DNA of 64,000 nucleotides from Candida dubliniensis CD36. Its lineage: Eukaryota > Ascomycota > Pichiomycetes > Serinales > Debaryomycetaceae. Position 1 is the stretch's first letter. Each line of letters starts with the position of its first letter. Location of the stretch: NCBI RefSeq assembly GCF_000026945.1, contig NC_012861.1, positions 1,116,001 to 1,180,000 of the forward strand, written 5' to 3'. The notes beneath the pieces were generated by a model, which searched no databases, was not told the DNA's origin, and was given only the letters and a program-made list of their open reading frames with translations. This document shows, in pieces, positions 51,507 to 62,710 of this stretch. The translations under genes and the position numbers were made by a program.

Positions 51507-54155
51507 ATGAAAGAGAGTAATGGAAGTGGTACTTCTATTTCTCAGAATTCATTTAAAGCATTAAATGAGGTAGAAGTAGCGAAAACAACAGCGGAGTTAA
51601 AAGCAAAATACCAATCATCTTCGACTCCCAATGATTTGTATAACTTAATTGATGAAATTGATGCCGCCATGGCTAAGATAGACAATAATCTTAACAATTT
51701 TACAGCTTTGAATTCTAGTAAACTCCAACAGGATATAACCAATATAGAGTTGGCAAGAACCACTAAATTATCATCAGCAATCTCGAATTCAAATAAATTG
51801 ACGTCAATTTTTTCACAGGCAAATGACTTGGGCCACAAGTTGACGTTTAAAATCAAATCGTTAGATCAAGAAATTGGCAACGTAAACAAAACATTGGAAT
51901 ACGTGACAAACATTCAATTATTGAAGAATAACATCAACCAAGCAAATTATGCTATCGAACACAAAAATTGGGAATTAGCAGCTCAATGTATACATACCAT
52001 CAGCTCGAAGATCCCCCCTGAATTGATTTCTGGGAAATATGCATCGGTCGTGATTCCGTCTACCGAATTACCTGTAATGCCAACGGTTGCAATCGCCAAT
52101 TGGACAGATAAATTAACACAAGTGTTTAAAGAAAAATTCACTGAGGCAGCAAAAGCTAGAAATGTTGAACAATTGACGAAATTTTTCCAATTATTCCCAC
52201 TAATCAACCAGGAAGAGATTGGTCTTAACTGTTATTCTAAATTTATCTGTGAAATCATCAATGAAACATCTAAAAGTCTAACAGCAGGGTTGGAGAGTGC
52301 CCATGATTTGAAGCCAGCTATATTTTCTAATGTTGTCATGCAATTATTTGAAAATATTTCAATGATGCTATCTCAGCATGGGCCCTTAATTAAAAAGTAT
52401 TATAGTGCCACATATCCACTGGCATTGTCATATGTTATTAGCAAAATCCAAAGAGAAATCGACTTACAAGTTGGAATAATTGCTGATACCTTTTATGATT
52501 TGAGAAGATTAGATAAACACTTCCAAGATATCAAATTATATAGTTTTCCATTATTAACTAGAAGATTGGCAGAACTAAAAGATCACACAACTCAAGATCA
52601 GGAGTCCAGAAGAACTAGTTTTGATACATCAGACGAATTATTACCAATAAGATTAATTGGTGATTTAATACAAGAATTATCTTCAATTTTTGAAAACTGG
52701 ACGTTATACTGCCGATTTATTACCGTCAAATATTTACAAGAACCCCAAAATAAACAAAATGGGAAAGCAACAACAGAAGAACAAGAGTTACTTTTACCTG
52801 ATTTAATTCGCAAATCTACTTTTACAAGAAAAATCAATGAAAAGCTTTTGCCTTCATTTGAGATCTTGCACAAGTTTTATTTCCGGCGTTCGATAGAAAA
52901 ATCAATCACCATCGAAGAATTGCCATCATTAGATGCATATTTGGTATTAAATAATGAGCCTGGAGTTCACCCAGAACAGGTACCCATATCTTCTGTTGCT
53001 GAAGATTTAACTTTGGTTTTAAACACCACTTTACGTAACATTATTCAATCTGGATTGCCTACAGCTGTGAAGAGTTTTATCAATGAAAGTTTCCGTATTG
53101 TTCAACAAGATTTCTTGAATGGATTTTTCATTAAAAACTTGAATGACAATCAACCAAGATATAACCAAACGTTATCATTGATAGACCCTGCCAGTACTAT
53201 CAACCGCACCAACAGTCCAATTAGTAGAAGCGGAACTCCCGACGTACATGGAGGTAGTGGTGGATTATCAACCGGGGCAGGATTTTTGAAGGGTGCTTCA
53301 AGTGCCTTGGGAAGTGTTGTTAGTGGTTCTGGTGCAATTGTAGGTAGTTTACAGACCACTCCAAATAATCCAAAATTGTTGAATTTCATTATTTATTTGA
53401 ACACCGTGGCCATGGCTCAAGAATATTTCACCAAAGTGTTCCAGAATATAAATAAGGACAGTTATTTACAGTCTTATTATCCTTTTGGTAAGGACAAGAA
53501 TAAAATCGCAAATATTTTAAAACAAGATTTTTTAGATCCATTCACCAGTGTTAGCAATAAAATCATTTCCGAAAGTTTAATTAATTTATACAATCAGCTG
53601 ATCAAGAATAAGTTGCTTATGCTTGTTAATGACTTTTTTACTGAAACTCCAACTGCAAATAATGAAACAAACTATGTGATTTATTCTACCAATAACATAA
53701 ATGATCCTACAATTTTAATTAAATTCACTTCAAACTGGCAGTCCTTAATGAAACCATATCTACAAACATTGCACAAGGCTCTTTGGAGTAAATTATTGCG
53801 ATTAGTTGTGGTTAACTTAACCAATTTGTTAGAAAAGAAATTGTTCATGATATTAAATAAATTGAAAATTAATGAATTGGGTGCTATAAAGTTAGAGAAA
53901 GATGTTTCGTATTTAATTAACGAAATTTGCCGTGATAACTACTATTTGCGTGAAAAGTTTGTTAGACTAACTCAAATAGTATTATTGGTAGGTATGGATG
54001 ATGAAGAGTACGAGGAAAGTAATCAACCAGTGACTAAAGCTCCAGAAACTGAAGAAGATGGAAGGGAAAGAGATGATTTTGATGATGAAATTGGTGGCAT
54101 AAATTGGGTGTTAACACCACATGAGAGAATTCAAATACGTAAATACAGGATTTAG
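51507..54155 (+). CDS. COG4: Conserved oligomeric Golgi complex subunit 4
   Basis: Cog4 belongs to the eight-subunit COG tether for retrograde transport within the Golgi and binds SNAREs. The 882-residue protein is helical throughout, with an N-terminal coiled coil (about 40-140) and the Cog4 core around LNTTLRNIIQSGLPTAVKSF and the C-terminal end INWVLTPHERIQIRKYR. A Gly/Ser-rich low-complexity loop (about 570-610) interrupts the middle. The gene is convergent with YTH1 (81 bp apart). Confidence 0.93.
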   Translation: MKESNGSGTSISQNSFKALNEVEVAKTTAELKAKYQSSSTPNDLYNLIDEIDAAMAKIDNNLNNFTALNSSKLQQDITNIELARTTKLSSAISNSNKLTSIFSQANDLGHKLTFKIKSLDQEIGNVNKTLEYVTNIQLLKNNINQANYAIEHKNWELAAQCIHTISSKIPPELISGKYASVVIPSTELPVMPTVAIANWTDKLTQVFKEKFTEAAKARNVEQLTKFFQLFPLINQEEIGLNCYSKFICEIINETSKSLTAGLESAHDLKPAIFSNVVMQLFENISMMLSQHGPLIKKYYSATYPLALSYVISKIQREIDLQVGIIADTFYDLRRLDKHFQDIKLYSFPLLTRRLAELKDHTTQDQESRRTSFDTSDELLPIRLIGDLIQELSSIFENWTLYCRFITVKYLQEPQNKQNGKATTEEQELLLPDLIRKSTFTRKINEKLLPSFEILHKFYFRRSIEKSITIEELPSLDAYLVLNNEPGVHPEQVPISSVAEDLTLVLNTTLRNIIQSGLPTAVKSFINESFRIVQQDFLNGFFIKNLNDNQPRYNQTLSLIDPASTINRTNSPISRSGTPDVHGGSGGLSTGAGFLKGASSALGSVVSGSGAIVGSLQTTPNNPKLLNFIIYLNTVAMAQEYFTKVFQNINKDSYLQSYYPFGKDKNKIANILKQDFLDPFTSVSNKIISESLINLYNQLIKNKLLMLVNDFFTETPTANNETNYVIYSTNNINDPTILIKFTSNWQSLMKPYLQTLHKALWSKLLRLVVVNLTNLLEKKLFMILNKLKINELGAIKLEKDVSYLINEICRDNYYLREKFVRLTQIVLLVGMDDEEYEESNQPVTKAPETEEDGRERDDFDDEIGGINWVLTPHERIQIRKYRI

Positions 54156-54236
54156 AAAACAAGTTCAATATATACATTTGCTTAATGTTGTAATTGATCA
54201 TGTAATTCCCTTTCTATACACTCTAAAACTAGCATC

Positions 54237-54887
54237 CTATACACTTTCTTCCTTTGGTTCAGAATCATCTTTCATTTCCGACTCTTCTTCCTTGGCATTT
54301 TCCACATGCTTACTTGTCATTTGTATTAAATTATCGGGTCTAATTCTCAAATTCAAATTATGGAAATCAAATTTAGGATGAGTAAATTCACATTCAGGAC
54401 CTTTAGGACAAAATCCATACAAATACAAAGGACATAGCACTCGTCTAACATGACGATTCTTACAATTGGGACCTTCACTGCAAAATCCTTGATTATAGTT
54501 CAAGCACTCAGGTATTTTCAGTTGTGGATCAACATGTAGATATAAACACTCTGATGTTTGAGTACAATAGCCATTTTTGGAATAAAACAAACATTCCGGC
54601 ATCTTTCTTAAATTATATTCATGTAGAAATTCGCAATGGTCACCCTTTTTACACAATCCTCTTAACCAATGTTTACATACAATCTTATTCGAATACATTG
54701 CTGACACATGTTTATTAGGGCAATTGTTGCCCTGTGGACAAGAATTGTCAGGGTTTAATGGATTGTAAAATTGACACACTGGACGATCGGGATCAAGCCC
54801 AAAATTGTATTCCTGACGCAAAAATGGTTCAAACTTGAAATGTCTATTTGATGTGTTTGGGTGTATTACTGGATTCAGCTGTAGCAT
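54237..54887 (-). CDS. YTH1: mRNA cleavage/polyadenylation factor Yth1 (CPSF30)
   Basis: Yth1 is the CPSF30 subunit of the cleavage and polyadenylation factor that helps read the poly(A) signal. The 216-residue product contains five consecutive CCCH zinc fingers, each visible: [10 protein letters not shown]...[34 protein letters not shown]...[24 protein letters not shown] and [20 protein letters not shown] short acidic tail follows. Length equals that of other fungal Yth1 proteins. Confidence 0.97.
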   Translation of the reverse strand: MLQLNPVIHPNTSNRHFKFEPFLRQEYNFGLDPDRPVCQFYNPLNPDNSCPQGNNCPNKHVSAMYSNKIVCKHWLRGLCKKGDHCEFLHEYNLRKMPECLFYSKNGYCTQTSECLYLHVDPQLKIPECLNYNQGFCSEGPNCKNRHVRRVLCPLYLYGFCPKGPECEFTHPKFDFHNLNLRIRPDNLIQMTSKHVENAKEEESEMKDDSEPKEESV

Positions 54888-55437
54888 TTGTAAATGTTAA
54901 AGTCTTGGTAATGTGTTCTGATCTAGTGATAGCTTGATATTGAGAATAACAAGTAAGTGATTTGAATGTAACAGATTAAGAAAGTAATGAATAAATAGAT
55001 AAATTTCGTTTATCGCAGTTCAATTCTTGATTAATAATTGTAGTAGGATTGGCCTATCAGTGATAACGATGATGAATGACCTCAAAATAATACAAAGATT
55101 TTTCTAGTATAAATCCTGTTTATTTTTTTTTTTCTCTCTTTCTTTTTCGTCCCATTGAGGTTAGTGTAAATGCAGGAATGGTTTTTTTTTTTGTTTCTAT
55201 TTGCGGCTACGGAACGAGATTTAGCTTTTGCGTGGCGGATTAGTAAATCTCATACCATCACCTTGTGGTTGCAGCACCACCAACTTACACGTAAACTTCG
55301 CAACTTATTAGAAAAAAAAAAAAAATCATACCATTATTATTAGGGGTTATCCGCACACAGAACGGTTGATGTCTAAATATAAATTTGACACTCTCCCACT
55401 TTTATCTTAACCTTCTTGATTCAAAGAAATCCTATAA
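54888..55437. other. YTH1-OSM1 divergent region
   Basis: There is no gene. It contains poly-T/A tracts and a GC-richer patch (55203-55240). The OSM1 frame becomes open only after the in-frame stop TAA at 55435-55437. Confidence 0.5.
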
Positions 55438-55593
55438 AGTTCTTCCTCAATTCAAACTATTTTGGAAGGAAAACAAAAGCTTAGGTCAGTCATCACGTTG
55501 GTCCGAATTTTCAAGCGATATCTATTAATAATAGGTATCAGTATATTTTTAGTTTATTGGAATACATCTTTACACACATTCGCCTCATCGTTC

Positions 55594-57105
55594 ATGTCCA
55601 AAATCTTGTCATCAATTTCAGGAAACATGAGTAAATCAATTGCTAAGTACGATACAATTGTGATTGGATCAGGGTTAGCTGGATTAACAACAACTTATCA
55701 ATTACTGAAAGCCGGACAAAAGGTGGCTTTGTTAGAGAAGAGCGACAAGTTAGGGGGTAACTCCATAAAGGCTTCATCAGGTATCAATGGTGTTCCCACA
55801 AAATACCAAAAACAACCACTGCAAGACTCTATTGAGTCTTTTGTTCAAGATACTTTGAAAACTGGGAAGAACTTGAACGATAAGAAGATGGTTGATATTT
55901 TAACTAAGAATTCCCGCGATGCCATCTATTGGCTTAACGACGAAATAAATGTCGACTTGTCTAATGTTGTTTTATTAGGAGGTCATTCGCATGCCAGAAC
56001 CCACAAGGGTGACAAGTTACCTCCTGGATTTGCAATAGTTTCTGCATTAACTAAGAAGCTTGATGGTATCCAAGCAGAAAACCCGAACCAGCTTACAATT
56101 TTAAAGAGTTCTACCTTGACTAAGATTTTAACGGAAGGAAACAAAGTCAAGGGAATAGAATTTACGGATGGTGAAAAGCAAACTCAGCAAATGCACGCAG
56201 ACAATGTCGTCTTGGCCACTGGTGGGTTTTCCGCTGATTTCGACTCCCCAACATCATTGTTGCAAAAGTACAGACCAGACTTGCTTGGATTCCCTCTGTC
56301 AAATGGTGCACAAACAACTGGTGATGGACAGAAAATTGCCGAACGTGATGTCGATGCAGAGTTGATTCATATGGACAAAGTTCAAATACACCCTACTGGA
56401 TTTATGAAAGTGTCCAATCCTAATGAAAATTGGAAATTCCTTTGTGGTGAACTTATGAGAGGTATTGGGGGTATTTTACTTTCGCCAGCTACTGGTTGGA
56501 GATTTGTTGACGAATTGCAACCAAGAGACATTGTAACCGATGCGGTATTGAAAGGTTCTAAGGTTGGTCAAGACAATGAGATTGGGTTGAAGTCTGATAA
56601 TGGGGATGGATACGGTTCTGTAATTGTCATTAGTGGGAACGATTACCAAAAAGCCACTACTCACATTGAGTTTTACAAATCTCAGGGATTATTACAAGAA
56701 GGATCGATTGAGGATTTGTATCAATTATTGATCAAATTAAATCCAAAATTGCCATTAACACTTAACCAGTTACAGGATAAATTTTCCGTTTATGACGCAG
56801 CTATCGAGGCTACGCAACAGGATAGTTTAGGAAGAACAAAATTCGGAAGCAAATTTGGAGATTTGAAGAAATTGTATTTTGGTGTGACTACACCGGTTGT
56901 ACATTTCACTATGGGTGGTATTAAAGTTAATCCATCTAATGCAAAGGTTGTCACCAAATCAGGAGATACAATTTCCAATTTGTTTGCAATAGGTGAAGTA
57001 AGTGCAGGTGTGCATGGTAATAACCGTTTGGGAGGATCTTCCTTACTTGAATGTGTTGTATTTGGTAGATTTGTTAGTGAGAATATTCTTGCTGGTAAAA
57101 ACTAG
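55594..57105 (+). CDS. OSM1: Soluble fumarate reductase Osm1 (possible longer non-AUG form from 55438-55462)
   Basis: Osm1 is an FAD-dependent fumarate reductase that reoxidises FADH2, for example during oxidative protein folding without oxygen. From ATG 55594 the product has 503 residues; a second in-frame ATG is at 55627. FAD motif TIVIGSGLAGLTT, LGGNSIKASSGI and the C-terminal NRLGGSSLLECVVFGR are intact. The frame is open 52 codons upstream of 55594, back to a stop at 55435, and encodes a basic-hydrophobic segment (RIFKRYLLIIGISIFLVYW) like the ER-targeting N terminus of yeast Osm1, but contains no ATG. TTG 55462 has A at -3 and G at +4. Confidence 0.9.
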   Translation: MSKILSSISGNMSKSIAKYDTIVIGSGLAGLTTTYQLLKAGQKVALLEKSDKLGGNSIKASSGINGVPTKYQKQPLQDSIESFVQDTLKTGKNLNDKKMVDILTKNSRDAIYWLNDEINVDLSNVVLLGGHSHARTHKGDKLPPGFAIVSALTKKLDGIQAENPNQLTILKSSTLTKILTEGNKVKGIEFTDGEKQTQQMHADNVVLATGGFSADFDSPTSLLQKYRPDLLGFPLSNGAQTTGDGQKIAERDVDAELIHMDKVQIHPTGFMKVSNPNENWKFLCGELMRGIGGILLSPATGWRFVDELQPRDIVTDAVLKGSKVGQDNEIGLKSDNGDGYGSVIVISGNDYQKATTHIEFYKSQGLLQEGSIEDLYQLLIKLNPKLPLTLNQLQDKFSVYDAAIEATQQDSLGRTKFGSKFGDLKKLYFGVTTPVVHFTMGGIKVNPSNAKVVTKSGDTISNLFAIGEVSAGVHGNNRLGGSSLLECVVFGRFVSENILAGKN

Positions 57106-57408
57106 TTTATAGTTAATATTACGTCGTAAAGAGTAAGAGTTTGTCCTAGAGTATATGTTACACCATGCATTGAACATATTTTCTGGTTAGTCTCAATAAA
57201 TTACTGTTATTATTAATATTTTTATATTATATGTATTTACTATTTGAATAAAAGTAAAATAATAATAAATGCCTTTTATTTGTATGAAACCAAGTCATTA
57301 TATTACACCAAATAATGGATACGAACCACATTATTTTCTTAATTCATCGTAACTATTTTCTTTTCTCTTTTTTTTTTTAACTTCCCCTATATATTTAAAC
57401 AACAAAAC
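57106..57408. other. OSM1-RPL33 convergent 3' region
   Basis: An AT-rich stretch with 3' UTRs of two convergent genes. Nothing else was seen. Confidence 0.5.
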
Positions 57409-58180
57409 TTAGATGTTAGATGGGTACAACATAATTCTAACAGAAGCACCGAAAGTCTTTGGTGGCAAGTTCTTTTTGAAGTTAGCTCTGACTAAACCAT
57501 TGTTACCGTGAGTTCTGGTGACTTTACCCCAAATGACTCTAATTTTAGAACCTCTGATTTCTTTTGGAGCTCTGTAAACGTAAGCAATTCTTTTACCCAA
57601 GTAGAATTTAGCGTCCTTTGGAGTAGCAACACCTTCAATTTGAATCAATGACACGTTTGGGTTGGTAACGCTCTTAGAACGTTGGTAAGAAATGTGTTTA
57701 CCTTTAACGTATACTATAAAAAAAATGAAATGTTAGTATTTGATTTCTGAAATCTTTATTTTTATTGAAACAAAACTAATGGCAATAAGAAGGAAACTTG
57801 AAATACTTGTAAACAGTCATTATTTTAAATAAATTTAAGTAGATTGATAGTTCCATAGTTCTTTGAATCGATTCTTGTAAATACTTTATAGTTGAATATC
57901 ACCAAAATAAAGCACTATATTAACCATATATTCTTTAACTATTGTTGGTATTCTAAATGTTCTTTATAAATTGCTTTTTATTAAACGTTTTGTAGTACAT
58001 TAGTTTGACAAATTCATGGAATTCTCTTATACTCAGTTTTGGTGCTTGTCTTTGTCAAATCTTGATTTTCGATTCTCCTTTGTTTCATTAATGACTTAGG
58101 TTTCATAGTCCCTTCTTGATTCCACTAGTTTGCTATATTCTGCTTTCATTCTTGAACATACATCTGTGTGATTCAGCCAT
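57409..58180 (-). CDS. RPL33: Ribosomal protein L33 (eL33/L35Ae), two exons
   Basis: Large-subunit ribosomal protein eL33, 107 residues. Exon 1 is 58180-58162 (MAESHR plus one base), intron 58161-57714 has GTATGT donor, TACTAAC branch (near 57742-57736) and TTTTATAG acceptor, and exon 2 is 57713-57409. Joining gives [20 protein letters not shown], collinear with yeast Rpl33, and the end [15 protein letters not shown]. The 448-nt intron is long for this genome; I recognised no snoRNA in it. Codon bias is very high. Confidence 0.96.
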
Positions 58181-58629
58181 TGTTAATAGTTTAGTTATCT
58201 TAAATGGTTATATAAGAACAAGGTTGTTTGAAATTTTTTATGACAAAATTAGATACTGATTTTTTTTTTTTTTCGCAGTACTCAGTCACACACGCTCTCC
58301 CGCTCTACAGTACTGTATGGAAAGACTGTTACTACAGAAACCACTAACGAAAAAAAAAATACAAAAGGCAAAATGTGCGTGCACACAAGTCAGTGCGACC
58401 AAGAATGCTGTGTAATTTTAATTCTTTTTGCCTGTATATAATAGCCCTACTTGAGTGCACGTGATAACCCTAAGCATGTCTACCACCAAAAAGATTGCGC
58501 TTTATTCGAAGCTTGATTGCAAATAATCTATCGATTTGCAAAACTTCTATAGTGAACTGTTTATATTTAAATGATGTACTGCTATTAAAATCATTATTTT
58601 ACATAACTGAAAACCTACTCTAGATTGAT
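58181..58629. other. RPL33 promoter / KES1 3' flank
   Basis: There is no gene. It contains the Cbf1/Tbf1-like cluster and a poly-T tract (58260-58273). Confidence 0.5.
58443..58473. promoter_or_regulatory. Cbf1/Tbf1-like box cluster upstream of RPL33
   Basis: AGCCCTA (58443-58449), CACGTG (58458-58463) and AACCCTAA (58466-58473) lie within 31 bp, about 265-290 bp upstream of the RPL33 start. The same pair of motifs precedes RPS8A, matching the known Cbf1/Tbf1 control of ribosomal genes in Candida. Confidence 0.7.
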
Positions 58630-59922
58630 TCAAAAGACTATTTCTTTTTCATCTTCCAACTTTTTCAAGTTAACACGCCAATGCTTGGCTTCACCATGGT
58701 CGTACTTTGAGTTTTTCAAAGTTCCTGAAGGTGCATTGTGGATCGACAAGTTAGAAATGTTGGTCAAGTTTGTAAAATCATCCTTAACCGGTGTGTCCGC
58801 ATCCTTGTTCAAATAATCAATTTTATCAAACCATCTAGTTTCCCAAGTTATGCCTGCCTCTTTTTCCTGTTTTCTCAATTCACGCTGCTCGTTCTCAATC
58901 AACGTCTTCTCGGTTGCAATTAAATTGTAATCGGATTTCTTTATAGCTTCTGCAACTTTATACCAAGCTTTTCTAGATTCTAATTTGTGTTGCTCTTCAA
59001 TGGGCTTCACCTGCAAGTGATGAGTTGGGGTTTTGCTTGCATCGTAAAATACTTCATTTTTGGAAGTTGGAGTAGAAGAACCTTTACCAATATATGACTT
59101 CCCCGACCATTGACCCAGAATAGCAACCAAGGCATTTTCTTTACTGGCACTAGCATACGCATCACGGTAAATTCTTGCTTTAAAGGTGTTTTTCTTACCG
59201 GAAATCCAACCACGTCCACTATATTCAATCACAGTAATATGTCCACTGGAGGCTTGTATGTATGAGGTACCTTCTAATTCAACAAAAGGGGCAGCTGTAA
59301 TCAAACCCTCGATATGCAAAGGTGGCAAGGTGATTAAAAAAGTTTCATCTATTTCTGGATATTTCAACAAGGCATGTCCGTATTGCTTGATGTTTATAGA
59401 AGTAGTAGAGATGCTTGATGTAATCCCATTGTAGCCTTGTAAAACGATCCCGTGTTTCTTGTTTTTAATGGCATACGCAGTCACTGGTGGATGATGGCTG
59501 ACTTGTTCAGACACCAAGTCGGTTTCTCCTGTCTTGTCGTCCTGCCATTTTCCCACAAAAAGCTCGCCCAAAAACGGGTTCAAAGGTTTCTTTTCACTAC
59601 CCATGCTTTCGTTTCTTGAACAATATTGAGACTTTAATGTAGATATAAACCATCTAGTTACGGCTATCATTTGCTGTAAATTGATAGCTTCAATTTCTTC
59701 TTTTGCTGGATTTTCTGTGGTTTTGATTAAACTTGGGGCAATAAATAAATCGGGATGTTCAGCCCAATACTGAGAATATTCCACCAATGAAGTGGGGGAT
59801 AAGATAAAAGGTGGTGCAGTCAAAGATGATAAATCTCCATTGAACGAAGCAATGGACTTTAAAAACGAAGTCCAAGATGACGATTTGGCTGTTTCTTCGG
59901 AAGTGGATTTGGAGTTTGACAT
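58630..59922 (-). CDS. KES1: Oxysterol-binding protein homologue Kes1/Osh4
   Basis: Osh4/Kes1 is a soluble sterol/PI4P exchange protein that counteracts Sec14-dependent Golgi secretion. The 430-residue product is the short ORD-only type, without PH or ankyrin domains. It begins with a lid-like amphipathic stretch ([20 protein letters not shown]) and carries the family signature [12 protein letters not shown] near residue 140, with [12 protein letters not shown] before it. The C-terminal helix region has [22 protein letters not shown]33 lies downstream on the same strand. Confidence 0.95.
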   Translation of the reverse strand: MSNSKSTSEETAKSSSWTSFLKSIASFNGDLSSLTAPPFILSPTSLVEYSQYWAEHPDLFIAPSLIKTTENPAKEEIEAINLQQMIAVTRWFISTLKSQYCSRNESMGSEKKPLNPFLGELFVGKWQDDKTGETDLVSEQVSHHPPVTAYAIKNKKHGIVLQGYNGITSSISTTSINIKQYGHALLKYPEIDETFLITLPPLHIEGLITAAPFVELEGTSYIQASSGHITVIEYSGRGWISGKKNTFKARIYRDAYASASKENALVAILGQWSGKSYIGKGSSTPTSKNEVFYDASKTPTHHLQVKPIEEQHKLESRKAWYKVAEAIKKSDYNLIATEKTLIENEQRELRKQEKEAGITWETRWFDKIDYLNKDADTPVKDDFTNLTNISNLSIHNAPSGTLKNSKYDHGEAKHWRVNLKKLEDEKEIVF

Positions 59923-60455
59923 GACAAAAAATATATACCGTTGGCCTGAAGACGATGTGTTATTATAAAATATAGATAATCAATAAAATGCAACTACTGC
60001 AAGATTTTTGCTTTCTTTTTTTGTAGTTTTTTTTTTTCTTTTTTGACAAACTTTATAGAGATATGGCTATACGTTATTAAAAAGAAAAAAAAAAAAAAGA
60101 ATATGCCACAACTAAAGGATATTCAAAATTTCGTTTGGGAAAAGGATTGTTAAGATTAATTTGCTGTTCGTTTTCGCCCTTGTCGTTTCCGTTTGGCGCG
60201 TTCGGTGAAAGAATGAGGGAAAAATAGAAGAGAGACAGAGAGCGGGAGAGATTTAAAATGGGAAAGTTAAGGGAGAGATATCTTAAAGTTTGTGTTCGCT
60301 TTAGGGCAAATTTTCTTAACGCTCTTGTGATTTGTGTTGAAAGTGCGCGGGATGTGGATATTTCGGATATTCCTGAAACAACTTTTATCATTGAAATCCG
60401 ACATTAATTTTTGAGTTGTCCTACTATATACATCTCTGTATGATTCCATATGTTT
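59923..60455. other. KES1 promoter / GWT1 3' flank
   Basis: No supported gene. A 104-codon minus-strand frame (60077-60391) is low-complexity at its end and resembles nothing I know. Poly-T and poly-A runs lie at 60027-60037 and 60083-60100. Confidence 0.45.
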
Positions 60456-61922
60456 CTAAAGCTTGATGTAGATCTTCTTTTTGTCTAAATATAAAGCAAG
60501 TAATGTCCAAGCAAGACTATAACCGATCAAGATAATTACTGCCATCCTATTACTAGTTTCCAAAGTGTTGATAGACATGTTAATAAACCCAGTTAATAAA
60601 TTGCTAACCAAGAAGATAAATAAACCATTGTTGTTAATAGAGTCCAATACAGTAGAAGCAAGAGTCCCCGGTATAAATTTTTCAATTAAATCGTAACATA
60701 ATAAAAACGTGGCATTGTACGAAACAACCCACATGACATACGGGAAATTGGCTAGTCTTCTTGAAATTGGTTGCAAAAACGATACGTTGTTGATAAACAA
60801 ACTAAAGACTAAGTGATAAAAGATGCATGCCATATATAGTCCCTGAGTAGTCGTAACTGAGAAAAACAGCAGCACCACCAGCAGCTCCTTCTTGGGTTGT
60901 TTTTTTGTAATACGAATTTTGCTTATGGTTATTAAGTTGTTTTTTGTTTTGTAGCCTGTTAAAACAAATGATCCAAAAGACTGACCTATTATGAAAACGC
61001 AAAGATATCCAATAAACGAAAACATACCCTCTTTGTTCATGGTGATGAACGAATCAAGTCTGTTTTCACTACTCAAAATAAATTTCAACAAGCCAGTCTT
61101 ATTCAACGCTACCTCATAACCAATTGAAATTCCAATTCCTATGATGAATCTCGGAACCAAATTCAATAATGGGTCTAATATTCCTAAAATGATTGGCAAA
61201 AACCCTAAAGTGAAGAAAAAATTCCAATGGATTCCATATTCTGTTTCGTGTTCCTGATAATCCAACTGTTTAACACTGACAAACCGAATAACCCCCAAAA
61301 CAAGTATAGGCACTGACTTGATAAAATTTGCCTTAATCGTTTTCAAATAGCTCTTCCAACTAAATCTGTAGTTGTCTGTGTGATTTTTGATCAATTGTCG
61401 AGAATTAGCCAACCCCATGGAAAAAACAAAGGACCCAACTCCCAAATCCATCATGGATGTGCCCCATGTTTCCACTTTGGCAAACCTTCTTGGGAAAATA
61501 GGGAAATCAACTGCCAATATAGCTAGATTGGTAATAATCATCATTTGAGAGCGATACGCGGTTATAAATTGTTTTCTTGGTAATAGTTCATCCAGTTTAG
61601 TTTCTTTTGCACCACTTTGCGTACGAGATGAAGACGGTTTTTCAACATGGTAGTTCACTAGATATATGATCAATGATGGAATAACAATAAAATAATGTAA
61701 ATAAGAAGGGTTGTTGCTATAAACAGTAATTGATGCTAGTATTGTCAACACATTAAGAATGTAGTCGTAAACCAAAGCCAAATCACCAAGAGACTTCTTC
61801 AACAATCTAAAGGACAAATAAGATGACAATGCTATACTGGTTACAGCGTAAATTTCTTCAATTGTACCACCAGTCAAATCCGAAACAAATTGTTCTTTTA
61901 AGTGTTTTAAAGACGATGTCAT
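60456..61922 (-). CDS. GWT1: GPI inositol acyltransferase Gwt1
   Basis: Gwt1 acylates the inositol of GlcN-PI in the ER, an early step in GPI-anchor synthesis; it is the target of the antifungal manogepix. The 488-residue product is a polytopic membrane protein with about a dozen hydrophobic segments. Family features include the N-terminal KEQFVSDLTGGTIEEIYAVT and the block FPRRFAKVETWGTSMMDLGV followed by GSFVFSMGL. Length matches fungal Gwt1. The gene is divergent from SPO7. Confidence 0.96.
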   Translation of the reverse strand: MTSSLKHLKEQFVSDLTGGTIEEIYAVTSIALSSYLSFRLLKKSLGDLALVYDYILNVLTILASITVYSNNPSYLHYFIVIPSLIIYLVNYHVEKPSSSRTQSGAKETKLDELLPRKQFITAYRSQMMIITNLAILAVDFPIFPRRFAKVETWGTSMMDLGVGSFVFSMGLANSRQLIKNHTDNYRFSWKSYLKTIKANFIKSVPILVLGVIRFVSVKQLDYQEHETEYGIHWNFFFTLGFLPIILGILDPLLNLVPRFIIGIGISIGYEVALNKTGLLKFILSSENRLDSFITMNKEGMFSFIGYLCVFIIGQSFGSFVLTGYKTKNNLITISKIRITKKQPKKELLVVLLFFSVTTTQGLYMACIFYHLVFSLFINNVSFLQPISRRLANFPYVMWVVSYNATFLLCYDLIEKFIPGTLASTVLDSINNNGLFIFLVSNLLTGFINMSINTLETSNRMAVIILIGYSLAWTLLALYLDKKKIYIKL

Positions 61923-62710
61923 GGTAACAACTCAATTATGCGGGGAATTTGAATATTAAAAGAAAATTGTTAATTTAAACTATGAAAATAATAATTAAAG
62001 GTGTGTGTGGGTGGGTGGTAGGAAGGAGGAGAATTGGTTGTTTGGTGAACAGTTTGGCTGAGATCAGGAATTGTTTAATTTGATGAGTCTTTGTATATGC
62101 ACAGAACGATTTTAAAATCGGGTGTCAAAAAAAAAAAAAAAATCAAACTTTGGATAAATCTTATTTATATGCTTTAATTAAATCGACACAGTGATGTGAA
62201 TTTGTTGTTCCAATTGAGATTCAAATGTTTCCTTTCAAGTAAGAATATTCGGGTTCTGTGAAAAAAAAAAAAAGGAAAAGGGAAAACTGTTGTCAATTCA
62301 ATCTTATTAAACTAGAAAATATATTATGGGTTGTAGATCACGACTTGAGTTAGTGCGATAGCCTGACAAGGGAAAAAAAGAAAATTTTTCTACTTTTGAG
62401 GTTAAAAAAAAAAAAATTTGAGTGAGATTCAAAATGGGGAAGGAAATAAACAATAAATTCCCATTTATTAATAAACGAATACTTATAAAAGATCAAATTA
62501 AGTACTCAAGTTAATTTATCGTTATTGTTTAGTTATATTCAGGTAACTACCCAATAGTTTTATTTTGCCATAGCTAGCAATCACATTTGATAAGAATTGT
62601 ATATTAAAATTGTGGCTAGTTTATCATTTTTTTTTTAACAAAGATAACAAAGAAAGGTTTACAAATCAAACAACAAATTCCATTTACTTCGTTTAAATAG
62701 AGTCCTTAAA
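61923..62710. other. GWT1-SPO7 divergent region
   Basis: There is no gene. It contains a GT-rich run (62000-62020) and several poly-A tracts (62127-62142, 62261-62273, 62405-62416). Confidence 0.5.

Noticed and set aside
60077..60391. 104-codon minus-strand frame between GWT1 and KES1
   Set aside because: No motif, ends in a Phe run from poly-A; lies in the KES1 promoter side.
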